A stretch of DNA of 64,000 nucleotides from Palleronia pontilimi (GTDB lineage: Bacteria > Pseudomonadota > Alphaproteobacteria > Rhodobacterales > Rhodobacteraceae), in the NCBI RefSeq assembly GCF_016412875.1, contig NZ_JAEKPD010000002.1, positions 124,001 to 188,000 of the forward strand, given 5' to 3'. The notes under the pieces were generated by a model. That model saw only the letters and a program-made list of their open reading frames with translations, did not search any database and was not told the DNA's origin. Position 1 is the first letter of the stretch. Each line of letters opens with the position of its first letter. Positions 27,031-35,520 of the stretch are shown piece after piece. Both the position numbers and the translations under genes were made by a program.

Positions 27031-27840
27031 ATGGACCCTGATCGCCTGAAGGGAAAGAACATTCTGATCACCGGTGCCGCCCGCGGCATGGGGGCGGCGA
27101 ACGCCGAAAGCTTCGCGGCTCAGGGGGCCAACGTGTGCCTGGGCGACCTCGACGAGGCCGAGGCGCAGAAGGTCGTCGACAGGATCAACGCCGAGGGCAA
27201 CGGCAAGGCGATCGCGGCCAAGATGGACGTGACCAAGCGCGCGGACAATGCCGCCGCCGTCAAGGCCACCGTCGACGCGTTCGGTTCGATCAACGTGGGC
27301 CTGTTCAACGCGGGCCTCAACAAGCCCCGGTTCTTTATGGATATCGACGAAGACAACTGGGACATGATCATGAACGTCAACACCAAGGCCATGTGGCTGG
27401 GCATGCAGGAAACCGCCCGCCAGATGATCGCGCAGGGCCCGATGGAGGATCATCCCTACAAGCTGATCAACGTGGGCTCGATCGCGTCGCGCAAGCCGCT
27501 TGTCGATGTAACGGTCTATTGCACGTCGAAATACGGCTGCCTTGCGCTGACCCATTGCGGCGCCATCGGCCTCGCCGAGCACAACATCACCGTGAACGGC
27601 TACGCCCCCGGCGTCGTCGTCACCCCGCTCTGGGAACAGCTGGACAAGGACCTGGTCGAAATCGGCTTCAAGGAAAAGGAAGGCCAGGCTTATGACGACA
27701 TCGTGCGCGACGCGCTGCAGATCAAGCGCGTGTCCTATCCCAAGGACATCGTCGGCACCGCGTCGTTCCTTGCGTCCGACGACAGCGACTACATGACCGG
27801 CCAGATGATCCATATCGATGGCGGCTGGTGTATCCAGTAA
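27031..27840 (+). CDS. SDR family oxidoreductase, polyol-dehydrogenase-like
   Basis: 269 residues from ATG 27031 with CACGAGGAGGAAAGTCC upstream; an ATG-less extension to 27010 is not needed. The cofactor motif is TGAARGMGAANAE. The usual NNAG is FNAG here (LFNAGLNKP). The catalytic Ser is in NVGSIASRK and Tyr/Lys in YCTSK. It is a close paralogue of the SDR at 23112-23903. It follows the regulator by 17 bp and starts the plus-strand catabolic operon. It likely oxidises a polyol or sugar acid, but the exact reaction is not known. Confidence 0.86.
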   Translation: MDPDRLKGKNILITGAARGMGAANAESFAAQGANVCLGDLDEAEAQKVVDRINAEGNGKAIAAKMDVTKRADNAAAVKATVDAFGSINVGLFNAGLNKPRFFMDIDEDNWDMIMNVNTKAMWLGMQETARQMIAQGPMEDHPYKLINVGSIASRKPLVDVTVYCTSKYGCLALTHCGAIGLAEHNITVNGYAPGVVVTPLWEQLDKDLVEIGFKEKEGQAYDDIVRDALQIKRVSYPKDIVGTASFLASDDSDYMTGQMIHIDGGWCIQ

Positions 27841-27906
27841 AGGTGCCGACTTTTTCAATTTCAATCGCAAACGGGTGCCGAACCGGTGCACCCGAAGGAG
27901 GACCCC

Positions 27907-29205
27907 ATGTCTCGCGCACTCATGCCCAACCTGCTGACACCGCAGGATCTTGAACCGAACTGGCGCTGGGAGGGCCGCTTGCCCGCGTCCGGCCACATGT
28001 CGGTGGATTTCGAACGCCGCATCGACCACGACCGGCTGCGCCGCTACCGGCTGGCGCGGACCCGCCAGGCCCTGCAGGCGTCCAACGCAGGCACGCTGCT
28101 GCTGTTCGACGTGAACAACATCCGCTACGTCAGCGCCACCAAGATCGGCGAATGGGAGCGGGACAAGATGTGCCGCTTCTGCCTGCTGACGGGTGACGAC
28201 AGCCCCTATGTTTGGGACTTCGGCTCGGCCGCGATGCACCACAAGAAGTTCTCGGACTGGCTCGAGCCCGAGCACTGCCTGGCCGGCGTGGTCGGCATGC
28301 GCGGCACCATTCCGCCCGAGTTCGGCCTGATGAAGAAATACGCCCACCAGATCGCGGGCCTGATCCGCGACGCGGGCATGGGCGATATGCCGGTGGGCGT
28401 GGATTACGCCGAAACGGCGATGTTCCACGCGCTCAAGGAAGAGGGCCTGAACATCGTCGACGGCCAGCAGATCATGCTGGCGGCGCGCGAGATCAAGAAC
28501 TGGGACGAGATCCAGCTGCTGACCCAGGCGGCCAGCATGGTCGATGGCGTCTACCACATGATCTACGAAGAGCTGAAGCCGGGCGTGCGCGAGAACGACA
28601 TCGTCGCGCTCAGCAACAAGATGCTTTACGAGATGGGCTCGGACGACGTGGAGGCGATCAACGCCATCTCGGGCGAGCGGTGCAACCCGCATCCGCACAA
28701 CTTCACCGACCGCTATTTCCGCCCCGGCGACCAGGCGTTCTTCGACATCTTGCAAAGCTACCAGGGGTACCGGACCTGCTATTACCGGACCTTCAACATC
28801 GGCCGGGCGACCAGCGGGCAGAACGACGCCTACGTGAAGGCGCGCGAATGGATCGACGCGTCCATCGACCTGATCCGCCCGGGCGTTTCCACCGACACGG
28901 TGGCGCAGGCCTGGCCCAAGGCCGAAGAATTCGGCTTTCCCGACGAAGACAGTGCCTTCGGCCTGCAATTCGGCCACGGGCTGGGCCTGGCCTTGCACGA
29001 ACGGCCCATCATCAGCCGCGCCGTGTCGCTGGATCACCCGATGGAGATCAAGACCGGAATGGTCTTCGCGCTGGAAACCTACTGCCCGGCCAGCGACGGC
29101 TATTCGGCCGCGCGGATCGAGGAAGAGGTGGTCGTCACCGAAACGGGATGCGAGGTCATCAGCCTGTTCCCGGCCGAAGAACTGCCCATCGCGAACCGGT
29201 ACTGA
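27907..29205 (+). CDS. M24 (creatinase/aminopeptidase P) family protein with altered metal site
   Basis: 432 residues from ATG 27907 with GAAGGAGGACCCC upstream. A creatinase-type N-terminal domain (about 1-180) precedes the pita-bread domain (about 195-425). Four of five metal positions are present: Asp in GDQAFFDI, His in QFGHGLGLALHE, Glu in VFALETYCP and Glu in RIEEEVVV. The second Asp of the usual D-x10-D pair is Cys (GYRTCYYRTF in place of GYxSDITRTF). It may bind metal differently or act as a hydrolase or lyase like creatinase or DddP. It sits among sugar-type dehydrogenases with no peptide transporter, so a peptidase role is doubtful. Confidence 0.82.
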   Translation: MSRALMPNLLTPQDLEPNWRWEGRLPASGHMSVDFERRIDHDRLRRYRLARTRQALQASNAGTLLLFDVNNIRYVSATKIGEWERDKMCRFCLLTGDDSPYVWDFGSAAMHHKKFSDWLEPEHCLAGVVGMRGTIPPEFGLMKKYAHQIAGLIRDAGMGDMPVGVDYAETAMFHALKEEGLNIVDGQQIMLAAREIKNWDEIQLLTQAASMVDGVYHMIYEELKPGVRENDIVALSNKMLYEMGSDDVEAINAISGERCNPHPHNFTDRYFRPGDQAFFDILQSYQGYRTCYYRTFNIGRATSGQNDAYVKAREWIDASIDLIRPGVSTDTVAQAWPKAEEFGFPDEDSAFGLQFGHGLGLALHERPIISRAVSLDHPMEIKTGMVFALETYCPASDGYSAARIEEEVVVTETGCEVISLFPAEELPIANRY

Positions 29206-29208
29206 GCG

Positions 29209-29973
29209 ATGGCCAATCCGTTCGACCTGACGGGCCGCAAGGCGCTGGTCACCGGCGGGGCCACCGGCATCGGCGAGGGCATTGCCCTCGGCCTTGCCGC
29301 CGCCGGGGCCGACGTGGCGCTGACCTATCGCAGCCACCAGCCCGACGACACGCTGAAGGCCATCGAGGCGCATGGCGTGAAGGCCGCCGCCGTGCGGGCC
29401 GATTTCGACGGCATGGATGCCGCGCAGGCCGACGAGGTGGTAAGCTTCGCCTCGGACGCGCTGGGCGGGCTCGATATCCTGGTCAACAACGCGGGCATCA
29501 TCCACCGGGGCGACTCGACCGAGACGGAGTTCGAGGACTGGCGCCGCGTGCTGGCCGTCAACCTGGATTCCGTCTGGCTGCTGTCGCAAGCCGCCGGTCG
29601 CCGGATGGTGGCCCAGGGCAGCGGCAAGATCATCACGGTGTCGTCGGTGCTGGGCTCGCAAGGGGGGCTGTACGTGCCCGCCTACGCGTCCAGCAAGCAC
29701 GCCGCGATCGGGCTGACCCGTGCCTTGTGCAACGAATGGGCGTCGAAGGGCGTGAATGTGAACGCCATCGCGCCTGGCTATACCGCAACCGACAACACGC
29801 AGGCGTTGCGCGACGATCCCGACCGCTCGGCGGCCTTGCTGGACCGCATTCCGGCGGGTCGTTTCGCCGAGCCGTCCGAGATCGCCGGCGCCGCCGTTTT
29901 CCTGGCCTCCGACGCAGCCGCCTATTGCCATGGCAGCGTCGTGACCGTGGATGGCGGCTGGCTTGTACGTTGA
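29209..29973 (+). CDS. SDR family oxidoreductase, KduD-like (2-deoxy-D-gluconate 3-dehydrogenase type)
   Basis: 254 residues. NPFDLTGRKALVTGGATGIG at the start is typical of KduD-like enzymes acting on ketodeoxy sugar acids. NNAG is in LVNNAGIIH, the catalytic Ser in TVSSVLGSQGG and Tyr/Lys in YASSK. GAAVFLASDAAAYCHGSVV is the C-terminal family pattern. It starts three bases after the M24 gene stop and is followed 13 bp later by another SDR, so the genes form one operon. Its substrate is likely a sugar acid or keto sugar acid, by homology only. Confidence 0.87.
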   Translation: MANPFDLTGRKALVTGGATGIGEGIALGLAAAGADVALTYRSHQPDDTLKAIEAHGVKAAAVRADFDGMDAAQADEVVSFASDALGGLDILVNNAGIIHRGDSTETEFEDWRRVLAVNLDSVWLLSQAAGRRMVAQGSGKIITVSSVLGSQGGLYVPAYASSKHAAIGLTRALCNEWASKGVNVNAIAPGYTATDNTQALRDDPDRSAALLDRIPAGRFAEPSEIAGAAVFLASDAAAYCHGSVVTVDGGWLVR

Positions 29974-29986
29974 GAGAGGACAGCAG

Positions 29987-30730
29987 ATGGAACAGACATT
30001 GCAGGGAAAGACGGCGCTGGTGACCGCCGCGGGGGCGGGCATCGGCCGCGCCTCGGCCGAGGCACTGGCCGCGCGCGGGGCCAGCGTGATCGCCACCGAC
30101 ATCGACGGCGCGGCGATCGAGGATCTGGCATCCACCACCGAGAATATCACCGCCCGCAAGCTCGACGTGATGGATGCCGACGCCGTGTCGGCGCTGGTCG
30201 CCGAGGTGTCGCCGGTGCAGATCCTTGTGAACTGCGCGGGCTGGGTGCACAGCGGCAGCATCCTGGACTGCGACGAAGCCGCCTGGGACCGGTCGTTCGA
30301 TCTGAATGCCAAGGCGATGTATCGCGTCACCAAGGCGGTGCTGCCCGGCATGTTGAAGACCGGCTCGGGCTCGATCGTCAATATCGCGTCGATCGTCTCG
30401 AGCCTGAAGGGCGCACCGAACCGTTTTGCCTATGGCGCGTCCAAGGCCGCGATCATCGGCATGACCAAAGCCATTGCCGCCGATTTCGTCAAGGACGGCG
30501 TCCGCTGCAACGCGATCTGCCCTGGCACCGTAGAAAGCCCGTCGCTGAAGGACCGGCTGGCGGCCACCGGCGACTACGAAAAGGCCCACGCCGAGTTCAC
30601 CGCGCGCCAGCCCATGGGCCGCCTGGGCAAGCCCGAGGAGATCGCCGAGATGGTGTGCTACCTGGCGGGCGACCTGTCGGCCTTCACCACGGGCCAGGCG
30701 TTCGCCATCGACGGCGGGTGGTCGACCTGA
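29987..30730 (+). CDS. SDR family oxidoreductase, BDH2 / 2-keto-3-deoxy-L-fuconate dehydrogenase-like
   Basis: 247 residues from ATG 29987 with GAGAGGACAGCAG upstream. The sequence parallels the BDH2 / 2-keto-3-deoxy-L-fuconate dehydrogenase group: VIATDIDGAAIEDL, ITARKLDVMD, LVNCAGWVHSGSILDC, IASIVSSLKGAPNRFAYGAS, and CPGTVESPSLKDRL. Catalytic Ser, Tyr (FAYGASK) and Lys are present. In the L-fucose route this enzyme makes the 2,4-diketo acid cleaved by the FAH hydrolase, and this cluster contains such a hydrolase at 18503-19360. Its stop overlaps the next start by one base (TGATG). Confidence 0.88.
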   Translation: MEQTLQGKTALVTAAGAGIGRASAEALAARGASVIATDIDGAAIEDLASTTENITARKLDVMDADAVSALVAEVSPVQILVNCAGWVHSGSILDCDEAAWDRSFDLNAKAMYRVTKAVLPGMLKTGSGSIVNIASIVSSLKGAPNRFAYGASKAAIIGMTKAIAADFVKDGVRCNAICPGTVESPSLKDRLAATGDYEKAHAEFTARQPMGRLGKPEEIAEMVCYLAGDLSAFTTGQAFAIDGGWST

Positions 30731-31878
30731 TGCGGCTGGACCGTGCGGCTTCCATCGGCGACCTCAGGGCCATGGCCCAGCGTCGGATCCCCCGCTTCGC
30801 CTTCGATCTGGTCGATGGCGGGGCGGAATCCGAGCGCAACATGCGCCGCAACGTCGAAGCCTTCGAAGAGGTCGAGCTGACGCCGCGCTACATGACGGAT
30901 GTGGGCCAAATCGACATGCGCGCCGAGATCTTCGGCCAGACCTTCGACGTGCCCTTCGGCATGGCGCCCATCGGGATGTTGAACGCCTTTTGGCCCGGGG
31001 CCGACCTGATCCTTGCGCGGCTTTGCAAGCGCGAAAACATTCCTTACGTGGCCAGCTCCGCCGCCTCGACGACACTGGAACAGCTGGCCGAGGCCGCCGA
31101 CGGCAATGGCTGGTTCCAGCTCTACGTGTCGGGCGATCCGGACGTGACCGCCGGGCTGGTCGACCGGGCCGAGGCGGCGGGATACCCGGTGATGATGGTC
31201 ACCGCCGACGTGCCCGCCGCGGGCAAGCGCGACCGCGACATCCGCAACCAGCTGAGCGTGCCCTTCAAGATCACGCCCGAAATCCTGGTCCAACTGGCGC
31301 TGCATCCACGCTGGTCGATGGAAAGCCTGGCGCAGGGTAAGCCCAACATCGCCAACTATGCCGATCTGCTGAAGGCGGCGACGTCCTATGCCGACGTGCA
31401 GAAGACGCTGATTACGCCCAGCTTCACCTGGGACGACCTGGAACGCCTGCGCGAGCGCTGGAAGGGCAAGCTGGTGGTCAAGGGCATCCTGCACCCCGCG
31501 GACGCCGTGCGATGCGCCGAACTGGGATGCGATGGGATCATCGTGTCGAACCATGGCGGTCGGCAGGTCGCTTTCGGCCCGCCGACGGTCGAGGTCTTGC
31601 CGCGCGTCGCCGAGGCGCTGAAGGGCCGGATCAAGATCATGCTGGACAGCGGCGTGCGCCGTGGCGCCGATGTCCTGCGCGCCAAGGCGCTGGGCGCGGA
31701 CTTCACCTTTGCGGGCCGCGCGCTGGCCTTCGGTGTCGGGGCCGGTGGCGCCGCGGGTGCGCAGCGCGCCATGGAAATCCTGAAGCTGGAGCTGGAGCGG
31801 GCGCTGGGCCAGCTCGGCGTGTCGTCCTACGGGGATGTCGGGGCGTCCGAATTGACCGTGCAACCCACGCGGGGGTGA
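30730..31878 (+). CDS. FMN-dependent alpha-hydroxy-acid dehydrogenase (LldD family)
   Basis: 382 residues from ATG 30730, overlapping the SDR stop. It is a full-length (S)-2-hydroxyacid oxidase/dehydrogenase TIM barrel: GMAPIGMLNAFWP, GWFQLYVSGDPDV, VTADVPAAGKRDRDIRN, the active-site His and Arg in VSNHGGRQV, and LDSGVRRGADVLRAKALGAD near the end. It oxidises a 2-hydroxyacid such as L-lactate at the inner membrane face, feeding electrons to the respiratory chain. The residue after HGGRQ differs from the usual LD(G/Y) (here VAFG). As last gene of the cluster it could remove the lactate made by the diketo-acid hydrolase. Confidence 0.85.
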   Translation: MRLDRAASIGDLRAMAQRRIPRFAFDLVDGGAESERNMRRNVEAFEEVELTPRYMTDVGQIDMRAEIFGQTFDVPFGMAPIGMLNAFWPGADLILARLCKRENIPYVASSAASTTLEQLAEAADGNGWFQLYVSGDPDVTAGLVDRAEAAGYPVMMVTADVPAAGKRDRDIRNQLSVPFKITPEILVQLALHPRWSMESLAQGKPNIANYADLLKAATSYADVQKTLITPSFTWDDLERLRERWKGKLVVKGILHPADAVRCAELGCDGIIVSNHGGRQVAFGPPTVEVLPRVAEALKGRIKIMLDSGVRRGADVLRAKALGADFTFAGRALAFGVGAGGAAGAQRAMEILKLELERALGQLGVSSYGDVGASELTVQPTRG

Positions 31879-32063
31879 AGAGCCGCGCCGAGGAGCGGTT
31901 TCCGAAAGCGCGCCCCGGATGCGCCCGCGGGATCAAGTCCGGTAGTCATAGTAAAGAATCCAGGCGACCGTGTGCCCTTCGCGCCGGGATCGGGCAAAGT
32001 ACTCGGACCGTTTATGGGAAGTGATTTCCAGGTGAGCCGCGGAGGTGGCTCATCCGAAAGAGG

Positions 32064-32137
32064 TGGAGGCGAGTACCGGAATCGAACCGGTGTACACGGA
32101 TTTGCAATCCGCTGCGTCACCACTCCGCCAACTCGCC
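32064..32137 (-). tRNA. tRNA-Cys (GCA)
   Basis: On the minus strand the gene begins GGCGAGTTGGCGGAGTGG and ends ...TACTCGCC-T-CCA, so the 7-bp acceptor stem pairs, discriminator is U (typical for Cys) and the CCA is encoded. The anticodon GCA sits in GATTGCAAATCC at plus 32103-32105. The T-loop has GGTTCGATTCC. 74 nt with CCA. Confidence 0.95.
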
Positions 32138-32331
32138 GCCGGTGGTGGTGCATGCTCTTAGCGCGGGATTTGCAGGGCTGCAAGACAAGCTGCCGGATCC
32201 ACGCCGACGACGCGCGCGAAAACCGTGTCGGCCGGGCGATCCAGGCCCATTTCGATCTGGGCAGACTTCGATCTTCCTGCTAGTGGCGCGAAGCGATCCA
32301 GCGTTCCACCCATGCGATCAGGAGACACCGT

Positions 32332-33585
32332 ATGTTCAAGGTTCTGGCCGCCGCCTGGGCGCTTTTCCTGGGCATGGGCTTGCTCATGATCGGCAACGGG
32401 ATGCAGGGCACGCTGCTGGGCGTGCGCGGCGAGATCGAGGGTTTTTCGACCTTCCAGCTGTCGCTGATCATGTCGGCCTATTTCGTGGGCTTCTTGGGCG
32501 GATCGCGCCTGGCGCCCGAGATGATCCGCCGCGTGGGCCATGTCCGCGTCTTCGCGGCGCTGGCGTCGTTCATCTCGGCGGTGCTGATCCTGTATCCGAC
32601 GATTACCGATGCCTGGGCATGGACCTTGCTGCGGGTTGTCATCGGGTTCTGCTTTTCCGGCGTCTATGTCACCGCGGAATCCTGGCTGAACAACTCGGTC
32701 ACCAACGAGCGGCGCGGCCAGGCGCTGTCGGTCTACATGATCATCCAGATGGCGGGCATCCTGACCGCGCAGGGCCTGCTGGTGCTGGGCGATCCGTCGG
32801 GTTTCGTGCTGTTCGTGATCCCGTCGGTCCTGGTGTCCATGTCCTTCGCGCCGATCCTGCTGTCGGTCAGCCCGACGCCGGCCTTTGAGTCCACCAAGCC
32901 CATGAGCCTGCGGCGGCTGTTCCAGTCGTCCCCGCTGGGCTGCGTGGGCATCTTCCTGACCGGCGGCGTGTTTTCGGCGCAGTTCGGCATGGCGTCCGTC
33001 TATGCCACGCAGATCGGTCTGCCGGTGGCGCAGGTGGCGCTGTTCGTGGGCACGTTCTACGCGGGCGGAATGGTGTTCCAATACCCGATCGGCTTCATGT
33101 CCGACCGTTTGGACCGACGCTTGATCATCGTGGTGTCGTCGGCCCTGGGCGGCGTGGTGTGTTTTCTTGGATTATGGCCCGATCCCAGCCTGACGACGCT
33201 CTGCGTCGCCGGGTTCCTTCTGGGCGGCCTGGCCAATCCGCTTTACGCGCTGCTGATCGCCTATACCAACGATTACCTGGACTATGAGGACATGTCGGCT
33301 GCCTCGGGCGGTTTGCTGTTCATCAACGGCCTTGGCGCCGTGGCGGGACCGCTGATCACCGGCGCGCTCATCGGTTCGTTGGGGCCCCAAGGGTTCTGGG
33401 TCTTCCTGATGGTTCTGATGTTCATCCTTGCGGCCTATGCGGGATATCGCATGACCCGCCGCCCGGCACCCGACCGAAGCGAATACGGCGCCTACATCGC
33501 CGTCACGCCGTCGAGCACATTGGTGACACTTGACGCCGCTCAGGACTGGCTACAGGAGCAGGCGGAAGAAGACGACGAGGCCTAG
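32332..33585 (+). CDS. MFS transporter (YcaD-like)
   Basis: 417 residues with about twelve hydrophobic segments. The MFS loop motif is present between helices 2 and 3 (GFLGGSRLAPEMIRRVGHVR) and again in the second half (GFMSDRLDRRLII). It resembles the YcaD group of drug/metabolite transporters. The C-terminal tail is soluble and acidic (QEQAEEDDEA), perhaps cytoplasmic. It is separated from the tRNA-Cys gene by about 190 bp with no other gene. Substrate unknown. Confidence 0.88.
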   Translation: MFKVLAAAWALFLGMGLLMIGNGMQGTLLGVRGEIEGFSTFQLSLIMSAYFVGFLGGSRLAPEMIRRVGHVRVFAALASFISAVLILYPTITDAWAWTLLRVVIGFCFSGVYVTAESWLNNSVTNERRGQALSVYMIIQMAGILTAQGLLVLGDPSGFVLFVIPSVLVSMSFAPILLSVSPTPAFESTKPMSLRRLFQSSPLGCVGIFLTGGVFSAQFGMASVYATQIGLPVAQVALFVGTFYAGGMVFQYPIGFMSDRLDRRLIIVVSSALGGVVCFLGLWPDPSLTTLCVAGFLLGGLANPLYALLIAYTNDYLDYEDMSAASGGLLFINGLGAVAGPLITGALIGSLGPQGFWVFLMVLMFILAAYAGYRMTRRPAPDRSEYGAYIAVTPSSTLVTLDAAQDWLQEQAEEDDEA

Positions 33586-33666
33586 ATCGGCCAAGGCGGT
33601 TGCGAAACGGAACCCTTTGCGTCACTCTTGAAACACGCGTGGGGGCGCTTGAGCGAGGAGAGAGCG

Positions 33667-34242
33667 ATGTCCACACCCGAAGAAGTTCTGTCCTTCTGGC
33701 TCGACGAGGTCGGCCCGTCAGGATGGTACGCGACCGACGACGCGCTCGACAGCAAGATCGTCGAACAGTTCGGCGAAACGTGGGAACGCGCTTCGGAAGG
33801 CGGGTTGTCGCTGTGGCTGACCTATCCCACCGGCACGCTGGCTTACCTGATCGTCACCGACCAGTTCCCGCGCAACATGTTCCGGGGCGATCCGCGCGCC
33901 TTCGCCATGGACCGCTTCGCCCTGGCGGCCGCCAAGATCGCCATCGCGCGCGGCTGGGACCTGCGGATCGATCCGCCCGCTCGGCAATTCTTCTACCTGC
34001 CGCTGATGCATTCGGAAAACCTGTCCGACCAGGACCGCTGTGTGCGGCTGTTCCTGACCCGGATGCCCGAGGCCGAGAACAACCTGCTGCACGCCCGCGC
34101 CCATCGCGAAGTGATCCGCGATTTCGGCCGCTTCCCGCACCGCAACGCGGTGCTCGGTCGGGCGACGACCCCGTCCGAGCGCACCTTCATGGACGAAGGC
34201 GGCTATGGCGCCACGGTGCGGGCCCTGCAGAACGCCGCCTGA
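33667..34242 (+). CDS. DUF924 family protein
   Basis: 191 residues from ATG 33667, with GAGCGAGGAGAGAGCG upstream; an earlier ATG at 33628 lacks such a site. The family pattern is clear: VLSFWLDEVGPSGWYA, TYPTGTLAYLIVTDQFPRNM, FRGDPRAFAMD, YLPLMHSENLSDQDRCV and FGRFPHRNAVLGR. DUF924 proteins are soluble, predicted all-helical and TPR-like, with no established activity. The gene stands alone between two MFS genes on the same strand. Confidence 0.9.
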   Translation: MSTPEEVLSFWLDEVGPSGWYATDDALDSKIVEQFGETWERASEGGLSLWLTYPTGTLAYLIVTDQFPRNMFRGDPRAFAMDRFALAAAKIAIARGWDLRIDPPARQFFYLPLMHSENLSDQDRCVRLFLTRMPEAENNLLHARAHREVIRDFGRFPHRNAVLGRATTPSERTFMDEGGYGATVRALQNAA

Positions 34243-34291
34243 GCCCGGCCGGGCGCTTGTGCCCGCGCGGCTCGGGTGATCTGCACGCACC

Positions 34292-35440
34292 ATGTCCGAC
34301 AGATCCATCACTGACTGGCCGCTGATCGCCGCGCTGTTCACGGCCGGGCTTCTGGCGGCGGCGCAATTTGCCAAGGTTGCGTTGGTGCTTCCGCAGGTTG
34401 CCGACCATTTCGACCGGCCGGTGGCGGCGGTGGCGTACCTGGTGTCGATGCTCGGGATCATCGGTATCCTGGGTGGCGTGCTGGCCGGTGGCGTCGTGGC
34501 CGCGTTGGGGGCGCGTCGCGTGATCCTTGGATCGCTGGTTCTTGGGGCAGGGGTGTCGGCCTGCGAGGCGTTCCTGCCGCCGCTGCCCGTCTTCAGCCTG
34601 CTGCGCGTGGTCGAGGGGGCATCGCACCTGGGCATCGTGGTCGCCGCGCCGCCGCTGATGGCTGGGGCGGCATCCGATCGGGACCGGCCCGTCGTGATGG
34701 CCATCTGGGCCGCTTTCTTCGGCCTGTCCTTCACGCTGTCGGCGCTGATCGTGCCATCGGTTCTGGGCGCCGGTGGATTGCCGCTTCTGCTGGGTCTGCA
34801 CGGGGCGGGACTGCTCGCCATCGCGGTGCCGCTTGCACGGCGATTGGAGCGGCAGACGCGAACGCCGATGACCCTGGACCCGGTGTCGCTGCATCGGCGG
34901 ATCTACAGCACCCCGCGGCTGGCCGCGCCGGGGGCGGGTTTCATGTTCTACACGCTGGTCTTCGTGGCCTTTGTCACGCTGCTGCCCGTGGCGACCGGCA
35001 AGGCGTGGCTGGCCGTCGCGCTGCCGCTATGCGGCCTGGCGGGGACCTTCCTGTCCGGACCGCTTCTGACACGTGTCACTCCGGACCAGGTGGCCGCCGC
35101 GGCCTTCGGGGCGGTCCTGGCCGGGGCGCTGGCGTTGCTGGTCGCACCCGTCCTGCTCGTGCTGCCGGTCTTCGTGGTGATGGGCCTGATCCCCGGCGCC
35201 TCTTTCGCGATGATCCCGCATCTCAACGGCAGCACCGCCGATCGCGCGCGCGCCTCGGGCTGCATCGCGCAACTGGGCAACGTGGGCACGGTCCTGGGCA
35301 CGCCGCTATTCGCGCTCTGCCTTGCGGCTGGCGGCACGCCCTTCCTGTTTGGTGCCTGCGCTGCGAGCGCGGCCTGCGGATTGGCGGTCGTGCTCGGGAT
35401 GCGACGGATTGTCCGTGCATCGGACCGGATAATGTCTTAA
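34292..35440 (+). CDS. MFS transporter
   Basis: 382 residues with about twelve hydrophobic segments and an MFS pattern. Helix 4 region reads LRVVEGASHLGIVVAAPPLM; the second half has a conserved GxxPG-like element (MGLIPGASFAMIPHLNG). It is not closely similar to the MFS gene at 32332. It lies 49 bp after the DUF924 gene. Substrate cannot be inferred; members with this layout export small drugs or metabolites. Confidence 0.85.
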   Translation: MSDRSITDWPLIAALFTAGLLAAAQFAKVALVLPQVADHFDRPVAAVAYLVSMLGIIGILGGVLAGGVVAALGARRVILGSLVLGAGVSACEAFLPPLPVFSLLRVVEGASHLGIVVAAPPLMAGAASDRDRPVVMAIWAAFFGLSFTLSALIVPSVLGAGGLPLLLGLHGAGLLAIAVPLARRLERQTRTPMTLDPVSLHRRIYSTPRLAAPGAGFMFYTLVFVAFVTLLPVATGKAWLAVALPLCGLAGTFLSGPLLTRVTPDQVAAAAFGAVLAGALALLVAPVLLVLPVFVVMGLIPGASFAMIPHLNGSTADRARASGCIAQLGNVGTVLGTPLFALCLAAGGTPFLFGACAASAACGLAVVLGMRRIVRASDRIMS

Positions 35441-35441
35441 T

Positions 35442-35456
35442 GTTCCCCTAATGTTC
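35442..35456 (+). promoter_or_regulatory. LexA (SOS) box upstream of uvrA
   Basis: GTTC-N7-GTTC is the alphaproteobacterial LexA consensus. Here GTTC (35442-35445), seven bases, GTTC (35453-35456) match it exactly. It lies 65 bp before the uvrA start, where a repressor would block transcription. uvrA is an SOS gene in many bacteria, so function and site agree. Confidence 0.8.
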
Positions 35457-35520
35457 GTATTTCGCGTTTGCGAAAGGCGGGACTGATCCTATGTCACAGG
35501 TTCAGGCGACGAGGGGTGTC

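Noticed and set aside
27907-29205. M24 protein as a DMSP lyase (DddP)
   Set aside because: The fold and length are similar, but DddP keeps the Asp that is Cys here, and the cluster is of sugar type with no DMSP genes.
26767-30381. A 1204-codon open frame on the minus strand
   Set aside because: It lies antisense to five well-supported plus-strand genes with Shine-Dalgarno sites and clear families; long antisense frames are expected at this GC content.
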